NCBI RefSeq assembly: GCF_014195505.1
Contig: NZ_JACIBV010000001.1
Location: forward strand, 8,742,001 to 8,806,000
Direction: 5' to 3'
DNA length: 64,000 nucleotides
Source of the DNA: Nonomuraea dietziae
GTDB lineage: Bacteria; Actinomycetota; Actinomycetes; Streptosporangiales; Streptosporangiaceae
Below, piece by piece: positions 56,312-64,000 of the stretch. Each line of letters begins with the position of its first letter. Position 1 is the stretch's first letter. The position numbers and the translations under genes are program-made. A model generated the notes under the pieces. That model saw only the letters and a program-made list of their open reading frames with translations, made no database searches and was not told where the DNA came from.

Positions 56312-57661
56312 TCAGCCGGCCGCCATCTGACCCTCAGCCACGAACTTCGCCCAGGCCTCGCCCCACTTCACCGAGCCCTGGTCGGCGCCCAGCAGCACCT
56401 GCTCGACGGCCGCGCGGACCTGGGTGTGCTTCTCTCCGAAGAAGATCGGGCTCACCGACTGCGTCGACTCGGCGAAGATCTTGCCGCTCGGCGCCTTGCT
56501 GAAGTAGTCGTTGACCGCGTCGGCGACCACGGGGTCCTTCTGACCGGCCAGGGTGCTCGGCACGCCGCCCGCCTCCTTGAACGCGTGCAGCTGACCCTCC
56601 TTGCCCGTGAGGTAGTTCAGGACCTCAGCGGCCTCCTTGGGGTGCTTGCTCTGCGCGGGGATCGCCAGCCAGGAGCCGCCCCAGTTGCCCGCACCGCCGG
56701 GCACGGCCGCGACGTCCCACTTGCCGGCGTTCTCCTCGCCGGCGTTGCCCGAGATCACGCCCAGCATCCAGCTCGGGCAGGCCATGGTGGCGAAGGAGCC
56801 GTTCTTCTGGCCCGCCGCCCACTCGTCGGTCCAGGCGGCGAGCTTGGCGCTCAGCCCAGCCTCGCTCAGCTTCTTGGTGAATTCGAAGGCCGTCTTGACC
56901 GCGGGGTTCGACTCGACGACGAGGTTCTGCTCCTTGTCGAAGTAGGTCAGGTTGCCGGCCTTGCCCGCCTCCTGGACCATCAGCGTGTTGAAGATGGTGA
57001 CGGGGCCGTCGACGAAGCTGGTCTTCGGCAGCTTGGCCTTGAGCTGCTGGCCGACCTTCAGGTAGGAGTCCCAGTCGGGCCAGAGCTTGGCGACCTCCTC
57101 ACGGTCGGTCGGCAGCCCCGCCTTCTTGAACAGGTCGCTGCGGTAGCACATGGCCATGCCGCCGACGTCGGTGCCGAGGGCGAACAGCTTGCCGTCCTTG
57201 TTGACGCCGGTGTTCCACTTCCACTCGGGGAAGTCGGCCTTGCGGCTGTCGAGGCCGTACTGCGCGAGGTCGACGAAGTGCTGCGGACGGGCGGCCATCT
57301 GGCCCATGCCGCTCTCGTCGATGCCGATGATGTCGCCCGCGCCGCTTCCCGCCTCCAGCCACTGGTTGACCTGCGGAAGGTACTCGGACTCGAAGTTGCC
57401 CGCGAGGTTGTCGTACTTGATCTGGATGTTCGGGTGGCTCTTGTTCCACTCCGCGACCGCGGAGTCGTAGCCGAAGTTCTCGCCGCTGCCGAAGGTCTGC
57501 ACGGTGATGGTGACCTTCTCGGCGGGAGCGGACGCCGAGGACGTGGTGGCGGCGGTGCCGTCCCCCGTGGAGCCCGAGCCGCACGCGGCCGCGGTGACGG
57601 TCAGCACGCTCACGACGGCTGCGGCCGCGAGCGGCCTGCCGCGGTTCTTGCTGTTCAACAT
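56312..57661 (-). CDS. cebE: Sugar-binding lipoprotein of the cellobiose importer (CebE-like)
   Basis: 449 aa extracellular solute-binding protein, SBP family 1. The signal peptide ends in TAAAC with lipidated Cys27, followed by a Ser/Thr/Ala linker. The mature part has KVTITVQTFG, EWNKSHPNIQIKYDNLAG and LPQVNQWLEAGSGAGDI, typical of CUT1 binding proteins. I chose the ATG at 57661 (GAGGGG upstream) because the residues encoded further upstream run across the CebR box and are not signal-peptide-like. Two perfect CebR-type boxes lie upstream, the nearer one 78 bases from the start, supporting cellobiose/cellotriose as ligand. Confidence 0.93.
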   Translation of the reverse strand: MLNSKNRGRPLAAAAVVSVLTVTAAACGSGSTGDGTAATTSSASAPAEKVTITVQTFGSGENFGYDSAVAEWNKSHPNIQIKYDNLAGNFESEYLPQVNQWLEAGSGAGDIIGIDESGMGQMAARPQHFVDLAQYGLDSRKADFPEWKWNTGVNKDGKLFALGTDVGGMAMCYRSDLFKKAGLPTDREEVAKLWPDWDSYLKVGQQLKAKLPKTSFVDGPVTIFNTLMVQEAGKAGNLTYFDKEQNLVVESNPAVKTAFEFTKKLSEAGLSAKLAAWTDEWAAGQKNGSFATMACPSWMLGVISGNAGEENAGKWDVAAVPGGAGNWGGSWLAIPAQSKHPKEAAEVLNYLTGKEGQLHAFKEAGGVPSTLAGQKDPVVADAVNDYFSKAPSGKIFAESTQSVSPIFFGEKHTQVRAAVEQVLLGADQGSVKWGEAWAKFVAEGQMAAG

Positions 57662-57738
57662 TCCGAACCCCTCATCCGAGTCATGGAAGGCGCGCCGCGA
57701 TCGGTCCCCGATGCCACGATCAGGCCGCACTGTGTATT

Positions 57739-57752
57739 TGGGAGCGCTCCCA
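57739..57752. promoter_or_regulatory. CebR-type operator, proximal site of cebE
   Basis: Perfect TGGGAGCGCTCCCA palindrome directly downstream of the predicted -10 of the cebE promoter. Confidence 0.9.
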
Positions 57753-57755
57753 CGA

Positions 57756-57784
57756 AGATTGGCGGAACTGTGCGAGAACGTCAA
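57756..57784 (-). promoter_or_regulatory. Predicted promoter of the ceb operon
   Basis: Minus strand TTGACG (57779-57784), 17-bp spacer, CAATCT (57756-57761), followed three bases later by the proximal CebR box. Same architecture as the dehydrogenase and NRPS promoters. Confidence 0.6.
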
Positions 57785-57867
57785 TGTCCCGAGATGTAAC
57801 CGTTACTGTTTCGGCGAGTTGTCGCCCCAAATCGCCACTGCCAGTAACAATCGGCGACCCGAATTAT

Positions 57868-57881
57868 TGGGAGCGCTCCCA
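57868..57881. promoter_or_regulatory. CebR-type operator, distal site of cebE
   Basis: Perfect TGGGAGCGCTCCCA palindrome, 129 bases from the proximal box, upstream of the promoter. Confidence 0.88.
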
Positions 57882-58093
57882 GATCATGACTGGTCGGTGG
57901 ACGGTCTCACGAGGCCCTGCCTGCGGTTTCACGGCGGGACGGCGGCAGCGCGCTGTTCGTCTCCACGCGGGCCGCCCGTCGCCGGTGGCCTTCGGGTGGC
58001 GCGGGTGCGGCGAATCGGGGCCCGGGCATCGCCGACGGGGGCCTATGACGGGCTGCGTTCGGTTGGGTCGGTCTGGGCGGGCCGTCAGATGGC

Positions 58094-58410
58094 GTGGCAG
58101 ACCCGGTGAGGGTGCACCGGGTCGCGGTCGGTGCCGGTGGCACGTGGATGGCGGCTGGGTGCTGGGGTGGTCAGCCGGTTCGTGGTGGGTCGGGTTGGGC
58201 GGGCGTCGGTCGTGGTGGGTCGGGTTGGGCGGGCCTTCGGTGGGGTGGCAGGCCCGGTGAGGGGGTGCGCGGGGGTCGCGGTCGGTTCGGGTGGCACGTG
58301 GATGGCGGTTGGGTGCTGGGGTGGTCAGCCGGTCGTGGTGGGTCGGGCTGGGCGGATTGTCGGTGGTGTGGCAGGCCCGGTGAGGTGTGCACCGGGTCTG
58401 CGTCGATTCC
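58094..58410. repeat. GC-rich direct repeats between cebE and the TM2 gene
   Basis: The 57882-58447 interval has no convincing gene. A unit starting GTGGCAG(G/A)CCCGGTGAG recurs at 58094, 58245 and 58368 and includes the shared stretch GTGGCACGTGGATGGCGG; shorter GTGGTGGGTCGGGTTGGGCG elements repeat inside. Strong G/C strand asymmetry is visible. Confidence 0.7.
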
Positions 58411-58447
58411 TGGCGGTACCTCAATCACCGCCGGGTGCCGGGCCTGC

Positions 58448-59554
58448 TCAGCCGGGGTAGCCGTTGCGCTGGTTGGCCTTCACGGCGCCCTGGTAGGCGT
58501 CGATCAGTCCCCAGATCCACAAGCCGAAGGCGACGGGCAGCAGCAGGAATCCGACGATGACGAACGTGAGCAGGAAGCCGAAGAACAGCGTCGCGAAGGA
58601 GCCCAGCAGGATGCCGACACCCTTGCCCGTGTCGCCGTTGATCATCGAGCCGACGCCGGGGAAGAAGAACGACAGCAGCAAGGAGATCGCGGGCTCCTTG
58701 CGGGCGGCGCGTGGGACGGGCATCCCCTGGTGGCCGTAGGGGACGGCAGGGTGTCCGAACGGGCCGGGGATCTGCTGGCCATAGGGCACGGGCGCGCCGG
58801 ACTGCGCCCCGTAGGCACCGGACGCCTGCGAGCCGTATCCACTCGAGGGCTGGGGGCTGTAACCGCCTGAGGACTGGGCTCCGTAACCCCCTGAAGGGGT
58901 CGCGCCGTAGCCCGCTGAGGGCGGCGATCCGTAGCCGCCTGAGGGTTGGGCTCCATGACCGCTCGAGGGCTGGGCTCCGTAAGCACCCGAGGGTTGGGCT
59001 CCATGACTGCTCGAGGGCTGGGCTCCGTAACCGCCTGAAGGTTGGCCGTAGCCGTCCGCGGGGGGTGCGCTGTAGCCGCTGGCAGGCTGGGAGCCGTAAC
59101 CGGATGACGAGGTCGCGCCGTATCCTCCGGAGGATTGCGCCCCGTAGGCACCGGACGCCTGCGAGCCGTATCCACTCGAGGGCTGCGCGCCGTATCCTCC
59201 CGGTGCGGGGGAGCCGTAGCCGCTCGACGGCTGCGCGCCGTAGCCAACCGGAGGTTGGGCGCTCCCGGATTGCGCGCCGTAACCGGATGCGGGCTGGGCT
59301 CCGTAACCTCCTGCGGGCGATGTGCCGTAGCTCCCTGCGGGCTGGAAGCCGTAGGCGACCGGGGCCTGCGCGTCGTAGCCGCCGGCGGGCTGCTGGCCGT
59401 AGCCGCTGGGAGGCTGCGCGCCGTATCCGCCCGGCTGGGAGGCGCCGTACGACCCGGAGGGCGCTTGCGTGCCGTACGGCTCCGCGGAGGCGCCCTGGGG
59501 ATCAGGCGTGTGCGAAGGCGGTTCGCCGTACGGGTAGGACTGCTGGTCGGACAA
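58448..59554 (-). CDS. TM2-domain membrane protein with Gly/Tyr/Gln/Ser-rich repeat region
   Basis: 368 aa. The first 260 residues or so are low-complexity repeats of the type GYGAQPSSG, with Tyr every 6-8 residues, ending near PVPYGHQGMPVPRAARK. The last 75 residues form a TM2 domain: KEPAISLLLSFFFPGVGSMINGD, two membrane helices, and LWIWGLIDAYQGAVKANQ. TM2 proteins of this type are common in actinobacteria but have no settled function; the N-terminal part is predicted cytoplasmic and disordered. I chose the TTG at 59554 (MSDQQSYPYG) since GGGGG precedes it. The DNA of the repeat part is itself repetitive. Confidence 0.8.
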   Translation of the reverse strand: MSDQQSYPYGEPPSHTPDPQGASAEPYGTQAPSGSYGASQPGGYGAQPPSGYGQQPAGGYDAQAPVAYGFQPAGSYGTSPAGGYGAQPASGYGAQSGSAQPPVGYGAQPSSGYGSPAPGGYGAQPSSGYGSQASGAYGAQSSGGYGATSSSGYGSQPASGYSAPPADGYGQPSGGYGAQPSSSHGAQPSGAYGAQPSSGHGAQPSGGYGSPPSAGYGATPSGGYGAQSSGGYSPQPSSGYGSQASGAYGAQSGAPVPYGQQIPGPFGHPAVPYGHQGMPVPRAARKEPAISLLLSFFFPGVGSMINGDTGKGVGILLGSFATLFFGFLLTFVIVGFLLLPVAFGLWIWGLIDAYQGAVKANQRNGYPG

Positions 59555-59696
59555 GACGACCCCCGATAAGGAGACGGATTTTTGTCCCAGACTATGCCCC
59601 CCTCCAGCGAATCCACGGGAATTCCTGATCACTCTGGCCCTGTCCGTGGACTTCTGCCGCGGCTGTCGACGCTCGACGCGGGCGCCGAGAACGCGG

Positions 59697-60659
59697 TCAG
59701 CGGAGGAAGGCGCGGCGCAGGGCGGTGATGCGGGCCGCTCCCGCCGCGCGGCTCACCTCCACGTCGGGAACCATCAGGTCGAACCCGTGGAAGGCCCCGG
59801 GGTAGAGGTGGAACTCGGTGGAGACGCCCGCCTGGGCCAGGCGCTGTGCGTAGGTGAGGCACTCGTCGCGGAACACCTCCAGCTCCCCGACGTCGATGAA
59901 CGACGGCGGCAGCCCCGACAGGTCGTCGGCCCTGGCGGGAGCCGCGTAGGGCGAGACGTCGTCGCCGCCCCGCCTGTCGCCGAGCAGTGAGGTCCATCCG
60001 AAGACGTTGGCCGCCCTGTTCCACACCACGGCCGTCTCGAACTGCACCGTCGAGGGCGTGTTGTCGCGGTCGTCGAGCATGGGGCAGACCAGCAGCTGGA
60101 AGGCGAGGTCGGGGCCGCCCCTGTCCCTGGCCAGCAGCACCGTGCCCGCCGCCAGCCCGCCGCCCGCGCTGGCCCCGCCGACCGCTATGCGTGTGGAGTC
60201 GATGCCCAGCTCGGCGGCGTTCTTGGCGGTCCAGAGCAGGCCCGCGTAGCAGTCCTCGATCGGCGCGGGGTCGGGGTGTTCAGGCGCGAGGCGGTAGTCG
60301 ACCGACACCACCGCGCAGCCGACCTCCTTCACGAAGCGCCCGACGAAGGCGTCGTCGTGTTCGGGGCTGCCGATGACCATGCCGCCGCCGTGGATCCAGT
60401 ACAGGCAGGGCAGGGCGCTCCGGTCGGACCCGGCGGGACGGTAGACGCGCAGCCGTACGTCGGGGGCGCCCTCGGGACCGGGCACCCTCACATCCTCGAC
60501 GGTGACGAGCGGGTCGTCCACCGCGGACGCGGCGACCATGGCGGCGGCCTGGGCCCGCAGTGAGGGCAGGTCGGCGGGCGTCAGCGAGGCCGCGTCGGGC
60601 ATCACCAGCTCCCCGATGGCGGCGGCGAGCTCGGGGTCGAGGTTGGGGTGGTGGGTCAT
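59697..60659 (-). CDS. Alpha/beta hydrolase (HSL-family esterase)
   Basis: 320 aa esterase/lipase of the hormone-sensitive-lipase family. The oxyanion motif YWIHGGGMVIGS (about 87-98), nucleophile motif GGASAGGG (Ser near 160), and the later VFRDECLTYA (Asp) and GAFHGFD (His) complete the catalytic triad. No signal peptide. A GGAAGG-type site lies upstream of the ATG. The natural substrate is not evident; the neighbours are unrelated. Confidence 0.88.
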   Translation of the reverse strand: MTHHPNLDPELAAAIGELVMPDAASLTPADLPSLRAQAAAMVAASAVDDPLVTVEDVRVPGPEGAPDVRLRVYRPAGSDRSALPCLYWIHGGGMVIGSPEHDDAFVGRFVKEVGCAVVSVDYRLAPEHPDPAPIEDCYAGLLWTAKNAAELGIDSTRIAVGGASAGGGLAAGTVLLARDRGGPDLAFQLLVCPMLDDRDNTPSTVQFETAVVWNRAANVFGWTSLLGDRRGGDDVSPYAAPARADDLSGLPPSFIDVGELEVFRDECLTYAQRLAQAGVSTEFHLYPGAFHGFDLMVPDVEVSRAAGAARITALRRAFLR

Positions 60660-60933
60660 CGGCGTGCAGCCTTCCGGTCGGGGACGTGCATCTCGATCGT
60701 GCGTGGCGGGGGTGGTTCCTCACAACCGCAAGGCGGAGATGAACCGCCATCCGCCCCGCCGAATGGCGGGAAACCGGCAGGGAGCCGCCATAGAACCGGC
60801 AGGGAACCGGCCGCGGAACTGGCATGGAGCTGGCCGCGAGCCGGCCGCGGAGCGGCCCGAATGACCCGCACGGCCAGGCGTCGAAGGCCGGCGGGGATCG
60901 GGTGGCGGTGAGCCGCCGGGGCTCTGCCGGAGG
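60660..60933. other. Intergenic region upstream of the esterase gene
   Basis: 274 bases with no gene that I can support. It contains short AACCGGCAGGGA-type direct repeats (60770-60830) and GC-rich inverted elements, and no CebR box. Confidence 0.5.
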
Positions 60934-61698
60934 TCAGGGGGAGCTGGTGATCACGGAGAACCTGGCGCCGAACGGGTCGGCGAGGGTGGCGAACCTGCCC
61001 ACCCCCTGAACCGACTCCGCCGGCACCACGACCGTGCCGCCCAGCTGCTGGGTCATGGATACCGTGCCGTCGCACTCGGAGACCTCGAAGTACGGCCTCC
61101 AGTGCGGCCCCTCGCCCTCCATCAGCTCGACGAGCCCGCCGAAGCTCGTGTCCTCGCTCTCACCCGTCGACAGCACCGTGTATGTCGCGGGACCCATCGG
61201 CACCGCCTCGGCCCTCCATCCGAAAACCGCCTGGTAGAACGGCAGGACCGCCTTGGGATCCGCGACGTGGAGCTCGAGCCAGCCCAGCGAGCCCGGCTCG
61301 GTGACCAGGTCGAGGCCCACCAGGTCGCCGGCCTGCCACACCCCGAACTCCGCGCCCGCGGGGTCGGTGAAGAGGGCCAGCCGCCCTCTGGTGAAGACGT
61401 CGGACGGCGCGGCGCGCACCCTGCCGTCGTGCCGCACGACCAGCTGCGCCGTGGCGTCGGCGTCGGGCGTGGCGAAGTAGGTGGTCCAGGCCGGCCTGGC
61501 GCCCTCCTCGGTGAGGGGCCCCATGGCCGCGACCGTCTTGCCCTCGTGTCGCAGGAAGCCGTAGTCGCCGCTGTAGGGGCCGGCGGGCTCGAACGACCAG
61601 CCGAAGACCCCCGAGTAGAAGGCGGCGGCCGCCTTCACGTCAGGCGCGCCGAGATCGAGCCAGTTCGGCGCTCCTGGAACGAACCGTGTGGTGAGCAT
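60934..61698 (-). CDS. VOC-family protein with two glyoxalase-like domains
   Basis: 254 aa made of two tandem vicinal-oxygen-chelate domains. Domain 1 starts PNWLDLGAPDVKAAAAFYSGVFGWSF; domain 2 starts LGWLELHVADPKAVLPFYQAVFGW; each ends in DPxGA(E/R)F elements. Such proteins bind small molecules or metals and act as lyases, dioxygenases or resistance proteins; no specific role can be assigned. Starts at the ATG 61698. Confidence 0.84.
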   Translation of the reverse strand: MLTTRFVPGAPNWLDLGAPDVKAAAAFYSGVFGWSFEPAGPYSGDYGFLRHEGKTVAAMGPLTEEGARPAWTTYFATPDADATAQLVVRHDGRVRAAPSDVFTRGRLALFTDPAGAEFGVWQAGDLVGLDLVTEPGSLGWLELHVADPKAVLPFYQAVFGWRAEAVPMGPATYTVLSTGESEDTSFGGLVELMEGEGPHWRPYFEVSECDGTVSMTQQLGGTVVVPAESVQGVGRFATLADPFGARFSVITSSP

Positions 61699-61740
61699 GC
61701 CCCCAGCTTGACATCGCGCTCCGACAGATCGCGGGAGCGG

Positions 61741-62073
61741 CTAGGGACGCAGCGGGTCGTGCCCCACCGACATCAGGGCGTGGCGCCTGCGGTCGTCCTC
61801 GGCGGGTCCTTCGGCGTGGTCCTCGACGAACTCGATCGTGGCCCGCATGGTCGCAAGATCGTCGTCGGTGAGGTCGACCTTGCGCTTGCCCAGCACGTGC
61901 AGCACCTTCCTGCCGAGCTCGGCCGCCCCGAGCGACGGGCCGGGCCGGAAAGCCTCCTCGTCGGAGGCATCCGTCAGCAGCCAGACCCTCAGCTCCTCCG
62001 AGGTCATGTTGACGACCCGATGGAACTCCTCCCACAGCAGTTCACCGTCCGGGTCCACGCGTTCGCTCGTCAT
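61741..62073 (-). CDS. DUF3140 domain protein
   Basis: 110-aa soluble protein. The segment LLWEEFHRVVNMTSEELRVWLLT is the signature I associate with DUF3140, a small actinobacterial family of unknown function, often near stress or DNA-binding genes. I chose the ATG at 62073; a GTG two codons earlier is possible. It ends 42 bases from the VOC gene on the same strand. Confidence 0.75.
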   Translation of the reverse strand: MTSERVDPDGELLWEEFHRVVNMTSEELRVWLLTDASDEEAFRPGPSLGAAELGRKVLHVLGKRKVDLTDDDLATMRATIEFVEDHAEGPAEDDRRRHALMSVGHDPLRP

Positions 62074-62154
62074 GTCCACCCCGCTACCCGCGTTTTCCCG
62101 CCGAAACCGGGTAGGTGGTCGCGGTCAACGCCACCGCGAGCGGGGAGGATGACG

Positions 62155-62403
62155 ATGCCGCTCATCGACAGTGAGTGCGTCAGGAAGCTTCTGGAGTCGG
62201 GAGACCCGGACGCCACGCTGGTGTTCGTACGAGGCGACTGCGTCGTCATGCCAGGCGGCGAGGTCGACGACGCCCACCGGGGCCTGGTCATCGCCAGGCG
62301 CTCCGATCTGAGGGAGTTCGTCCCCGGTGAGCACGCCACCGAGCAGGAGCTCCAGACGCTCGCCGATCGTCTCGACAACGTGGTGAGAGATCTGGGTGCA
62401 TAG
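62155..62403 (+). CDS. Small hypothetical protein
   Basis: 82 aa, acidic and soluble, unrecognised. It includes ATLVFVRGDCVVMPGGEVDDAHRGLVIARRSDL, suggestive of a small beta-rich fold, and a C-terminal amphipathic helix (TEQELQTLADRLDNVVRDL). I chose the ATG at 62155 because GGGGAGG lies six bases upstream; an ATG at 62149 is too close to that site. It is divergent from the DUF3140 gene. Confidence 0.65.
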   Translation: MPLIDSECVRKLLESGDPDATLVFVRGDCVVMPGGEVDDAHRGLVIARRSDLREFVPGEHATEQELQTLADRLDNVVRDLGA

Positions 62404-62423
62404 TCACCGCTGAATGTGGAACT

Positions 62424-62460
62424 TGCATGCGTAATACGCCATAGTATTGCGCATGTTGCA
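62424..62460. promoter_or_regulatory. Operator-like dyad over the start of the enolase-family gene
   Basis: Arms ATGCGTAATAC (62427-62437) and GTATTGCGCAT (62444-62454), 10 of 11 complementary, around six bases. The right arm contains a possible -10, TAGTAT (62442-62447), and the ATG. The pattern resembles GntR-family operators of sugar-acid genes. Confidence 0.5.
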
Positions 62461-63608
62461 AGTGAAGATCGAGCGAGTGGACACCTTCGTGGTGAAGCTC
62501 GTGCCCCCTGAGGCGTACCTGGGAGCCCATCCAGGGGAGGCGGAAGGGGGCTACTTCCTGCGCCCGCCATGGCGCAGCCTCTACTCCTCCCGCTTCGAGA
62601 CCGTGCTGACGAGGATCACCTGCTCCGACGGCTCGTACGGCTGGGGCGAGGGGCTGGCCCCCGTCGCGCCCGAGGTGCTCAAGGAGATCATCGACAGGCT
62701 GCTCGCGCCCGCCCTGCTCGGGCAGGACCCTCGCAGGGTGCGTCCGCTGTGGACCAGGCTCGGCGGCCTCATGCGCGAGCGCGGCCACCTCGTCGGGCAC
62801 CAGGCCGACGCCATGGCCGCCGTCGACATCGCGCTGTGGGACCTGGCGGGCAAGCTGCACGGCGCGCCCGTGCACGCCCTGCTCGGCGGCGCCTTCCGCG
62901 ACGAGGTGCCGACCTACGTCTCGGGACTGCCGCGCCCCACCGACGCCGAGCGCGCCGCGCTGGCCGCCGAATGGGCGGGCCGCGGGGTCAGGGCCGTCAA
63001 GCTGCACCTGGGCAACGGCGTGGAGGAGGATCTGGCGACCTACGACGCGGTGGCGGCCGCGCACCCCGGCCTCAGGATCGCCATCGACGCGCACTGGGCC
63101 TACGACCTGTCGCAGGCGCTGCGCCTCGGCAGGGCGCTCGACGAACGTGGCGCCTGGTTCCTCGAGGCGCCGCTCGTCCCTGAGGACCTCGCCGCGCACC
63201 GCGAGCTCGCCGCCGCGCTGGCCACCCCCGTCGCCGTCGGCGAGGCGATGCGCAACCGCTACGAGTTCCGCGCCTGGCTGGAGGCCAGGGCCGTGGACCT
63301 GTGCCAGCCCGACGTCGGCCGCACCGGCATCACGGAGGCCATGGCCATCGCCGAGGTCGCCGCCGCCCACCACGTCCCCGTGGCCCCGCACCACTCAGTG
63401 GGGCTCGGCGTCATGGTCGCGGCGGGCGTGCACCTCGCCGCCGCCATCGAGGCGATGCCCGCCCTGGAGTACCAGCCGGGCACGATGGCCGTGGCCGACC
63501 GCGTCCTGACCGCCCCGATCGCCGGCGGCCCCCGTCAGCTACGCCCTGTCCGACACCCCTGGCCTCGGCGTCGAGGTCGACCTCTCCCAGATCGAGGAGC
63601 ACCAGTGA
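62453..63608 (+). pseudogene. Enolase-superfamily (mandelate racemase/dehydratase-like) enzyme, apparent frameshift
   Basis: About 384 residues when joined. Metal ligands and catalytic residues of the superfamily are visible: AVKLHLG, IAIDAHWAYD, WFLEAPLVPED, AVGEAMRNR and the His of VPVAPHHSVGLG. It would dehydrate or racemise a sugar acid. The frame is good to the run of five C at 63529-63533; there the expected AGGPVSYALSDTPGLGVEVDL continues in another frame to the TGA at 63606-63608. Removing one C restores it. The first frame instead runs into the next gene. The ATG at 62453 has no ribosome site, and the -10-like TAGTAT six bases upstream suggests a leaderless mRNA; a GTG at 62465 is an alternative. 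Confidence 0.8.
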
Positions 63609-64000
63609 GCCGCGGACTGATCCCCGTCCTCGCCACCCCCTTCCACCCCGACGGCACGCTCGACCTGCCCTCGCTGCGCCGCCTGGTGGACTTCCAGCTC
63701 GAGTCGGGCGTGGACGGCATGGCGGTCTTCGGCTTCGCCAGCGAGGGTTTCGCCCTCACCGCGGCCGAGCGCGCCGAGATCCTCGGCGTCGTCGCGGGCA
63801 ACGGCGTCCCGGTGGTCGCCGGCGTCGGCTCCACCGGCACGCTCGACGCGATCGAGCAGGTCAGGGCCGCGGCCGAGCACGGCGCCGACGTGGTGATGCT
63901 GCTCCCGCCGTACCTGGTCAAGCCCAGCGGCTCTCAGGTGATCGACTTCTTCGGCGCGGTGGCCGCGGAGGGCGGCCTGCCGGTGATGATCCAGGACGCG
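63605..64000 (+). CDS. DapA/DHDPS-family lyase (partial)
   Basis: First 132 residues of a dihydrodipicolinate synthase/N-acetylneuraminate lyase superfamily TIM barrel, cut by the window end. RGLIPVLATPFHPDGTLDLPSLRRLVDF, the substrate-binding FGFASEGFALTAAERAEIL (in place of the usual GTTGE) and VPVVAGVGSTGTLDAIEQ are visible. Beside an enolase-superfamily sugar-acid enzyme, it more likely cleaves or dehydrates a 2-keto-3-deoxy sugar acid than makes lysine precursors. The GTG start overlaps the preceding stop. Confidence 0.85.
   Translation, partial: MSRGLIPVLATPFHPDGTLDLPSLRRLVDFQLESGVDGMAVFGFASEGFALTAAERAEILGVVAGNGVPVVAGVGSTGTLDAIEQVRAAAEHGADVVMLLPPYLVKPSGSQVIDFFGAVAAEGGLPVMIQDA

Overview
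The window is GC-rich, densely packed actinobacterial DNA with GTG and TTG starts, 4-nt start/stop overlaps and MbtH, CebR and class II DAHP synthase genes. A Streptosporangiaceae-like (Nonomuraea-type) host is my inference from overall character, not a database result. There are no tRNA, rRNA, CRISPR or insertion sequence features that I can support.

Layout. 1-4467: the end of cydA, then cydB, cydD and cydC (cytochrome bd oxidase and its assembly exporter). 4559-10479: two large FtsX-type ABC permeases without an ATPase. 10533-14876: thioredoxin, class II DAHP synthase, a FAD monooxygenase and an APH-fold kinase. 14877-20792: a five-gene Opp/Dpp-type ABC importer. 20809-24998 (minus): a 2-oxoacid dehydrogenase E1alpha/E1beta/E2 set and an aldose 1-epimerase. 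24999-26402: a repeat-filled non-coding stretch. 26403-50993: a single-direction biosynthetic cluster built on a fragmented NRPS. 51021-57661 (minus): cebR, bglC, cebG, cebF and cebE, a cellobiose/cello-oligosaccharide uptake and hydrolysis locus. 58448-64000: a TM2 protein, an esterase, a VOC protein, small proteins, and the start of a sugar-acid operon (enolase-superfamily enzyme plus DapA-family lyase).

The unifying signal is a 14-bp palindrome, TGGGAGCGCTCCCA, or a close variant. It occurs at eight positions: 14949, 15091, 23877, 26034, 26210, 38333, 57739 and 57868. This is the operator published for CebR/CelR LacI-family repressors, which respond to cello-oligosaccharides, and a CebR-like gene lies at 51021. 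Three copies sit just after TTGACG-type promoters, near the expected transcription start. The window therefore looks like one regulon: cellobiose import and cleavage, a second importer, a dehydrogenase complex and a whole NRPS cluster, all predicted to be released from repression by cello-oligosaccharides.

The cluster encodes a stand-alone acyl/aryl-AMP ligase with in-frame repeat insertions, C-T, a free carrier protein, two free C domains, MbtH, A-T (glycine-type pocket), C-A-T, a kynurenine 3-monooxygenase-like flavoprotein, and C-A-T-reductase, which implies release as an aldehyde or alcohol. It continues with an MFS exporter, an O-methyltransferase and a four-gene sugar cassette (HAD phosphatase, GatZ/KbaZ-like protein, GT2, ribulose-phosphate 3-epimerase family). 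Most genes overlap their neighbours, so one very long transcript from the promoter at 26172 is likely. I predict a glycosylated, reductively released lipo- or aryl-peptide; I do not recognise the product.

Three conserved genes (E1alpha, MFS exporter, enolase-family enzyme) carry single apparent frameshifts in GC-rich runs, which may be assembly errors.
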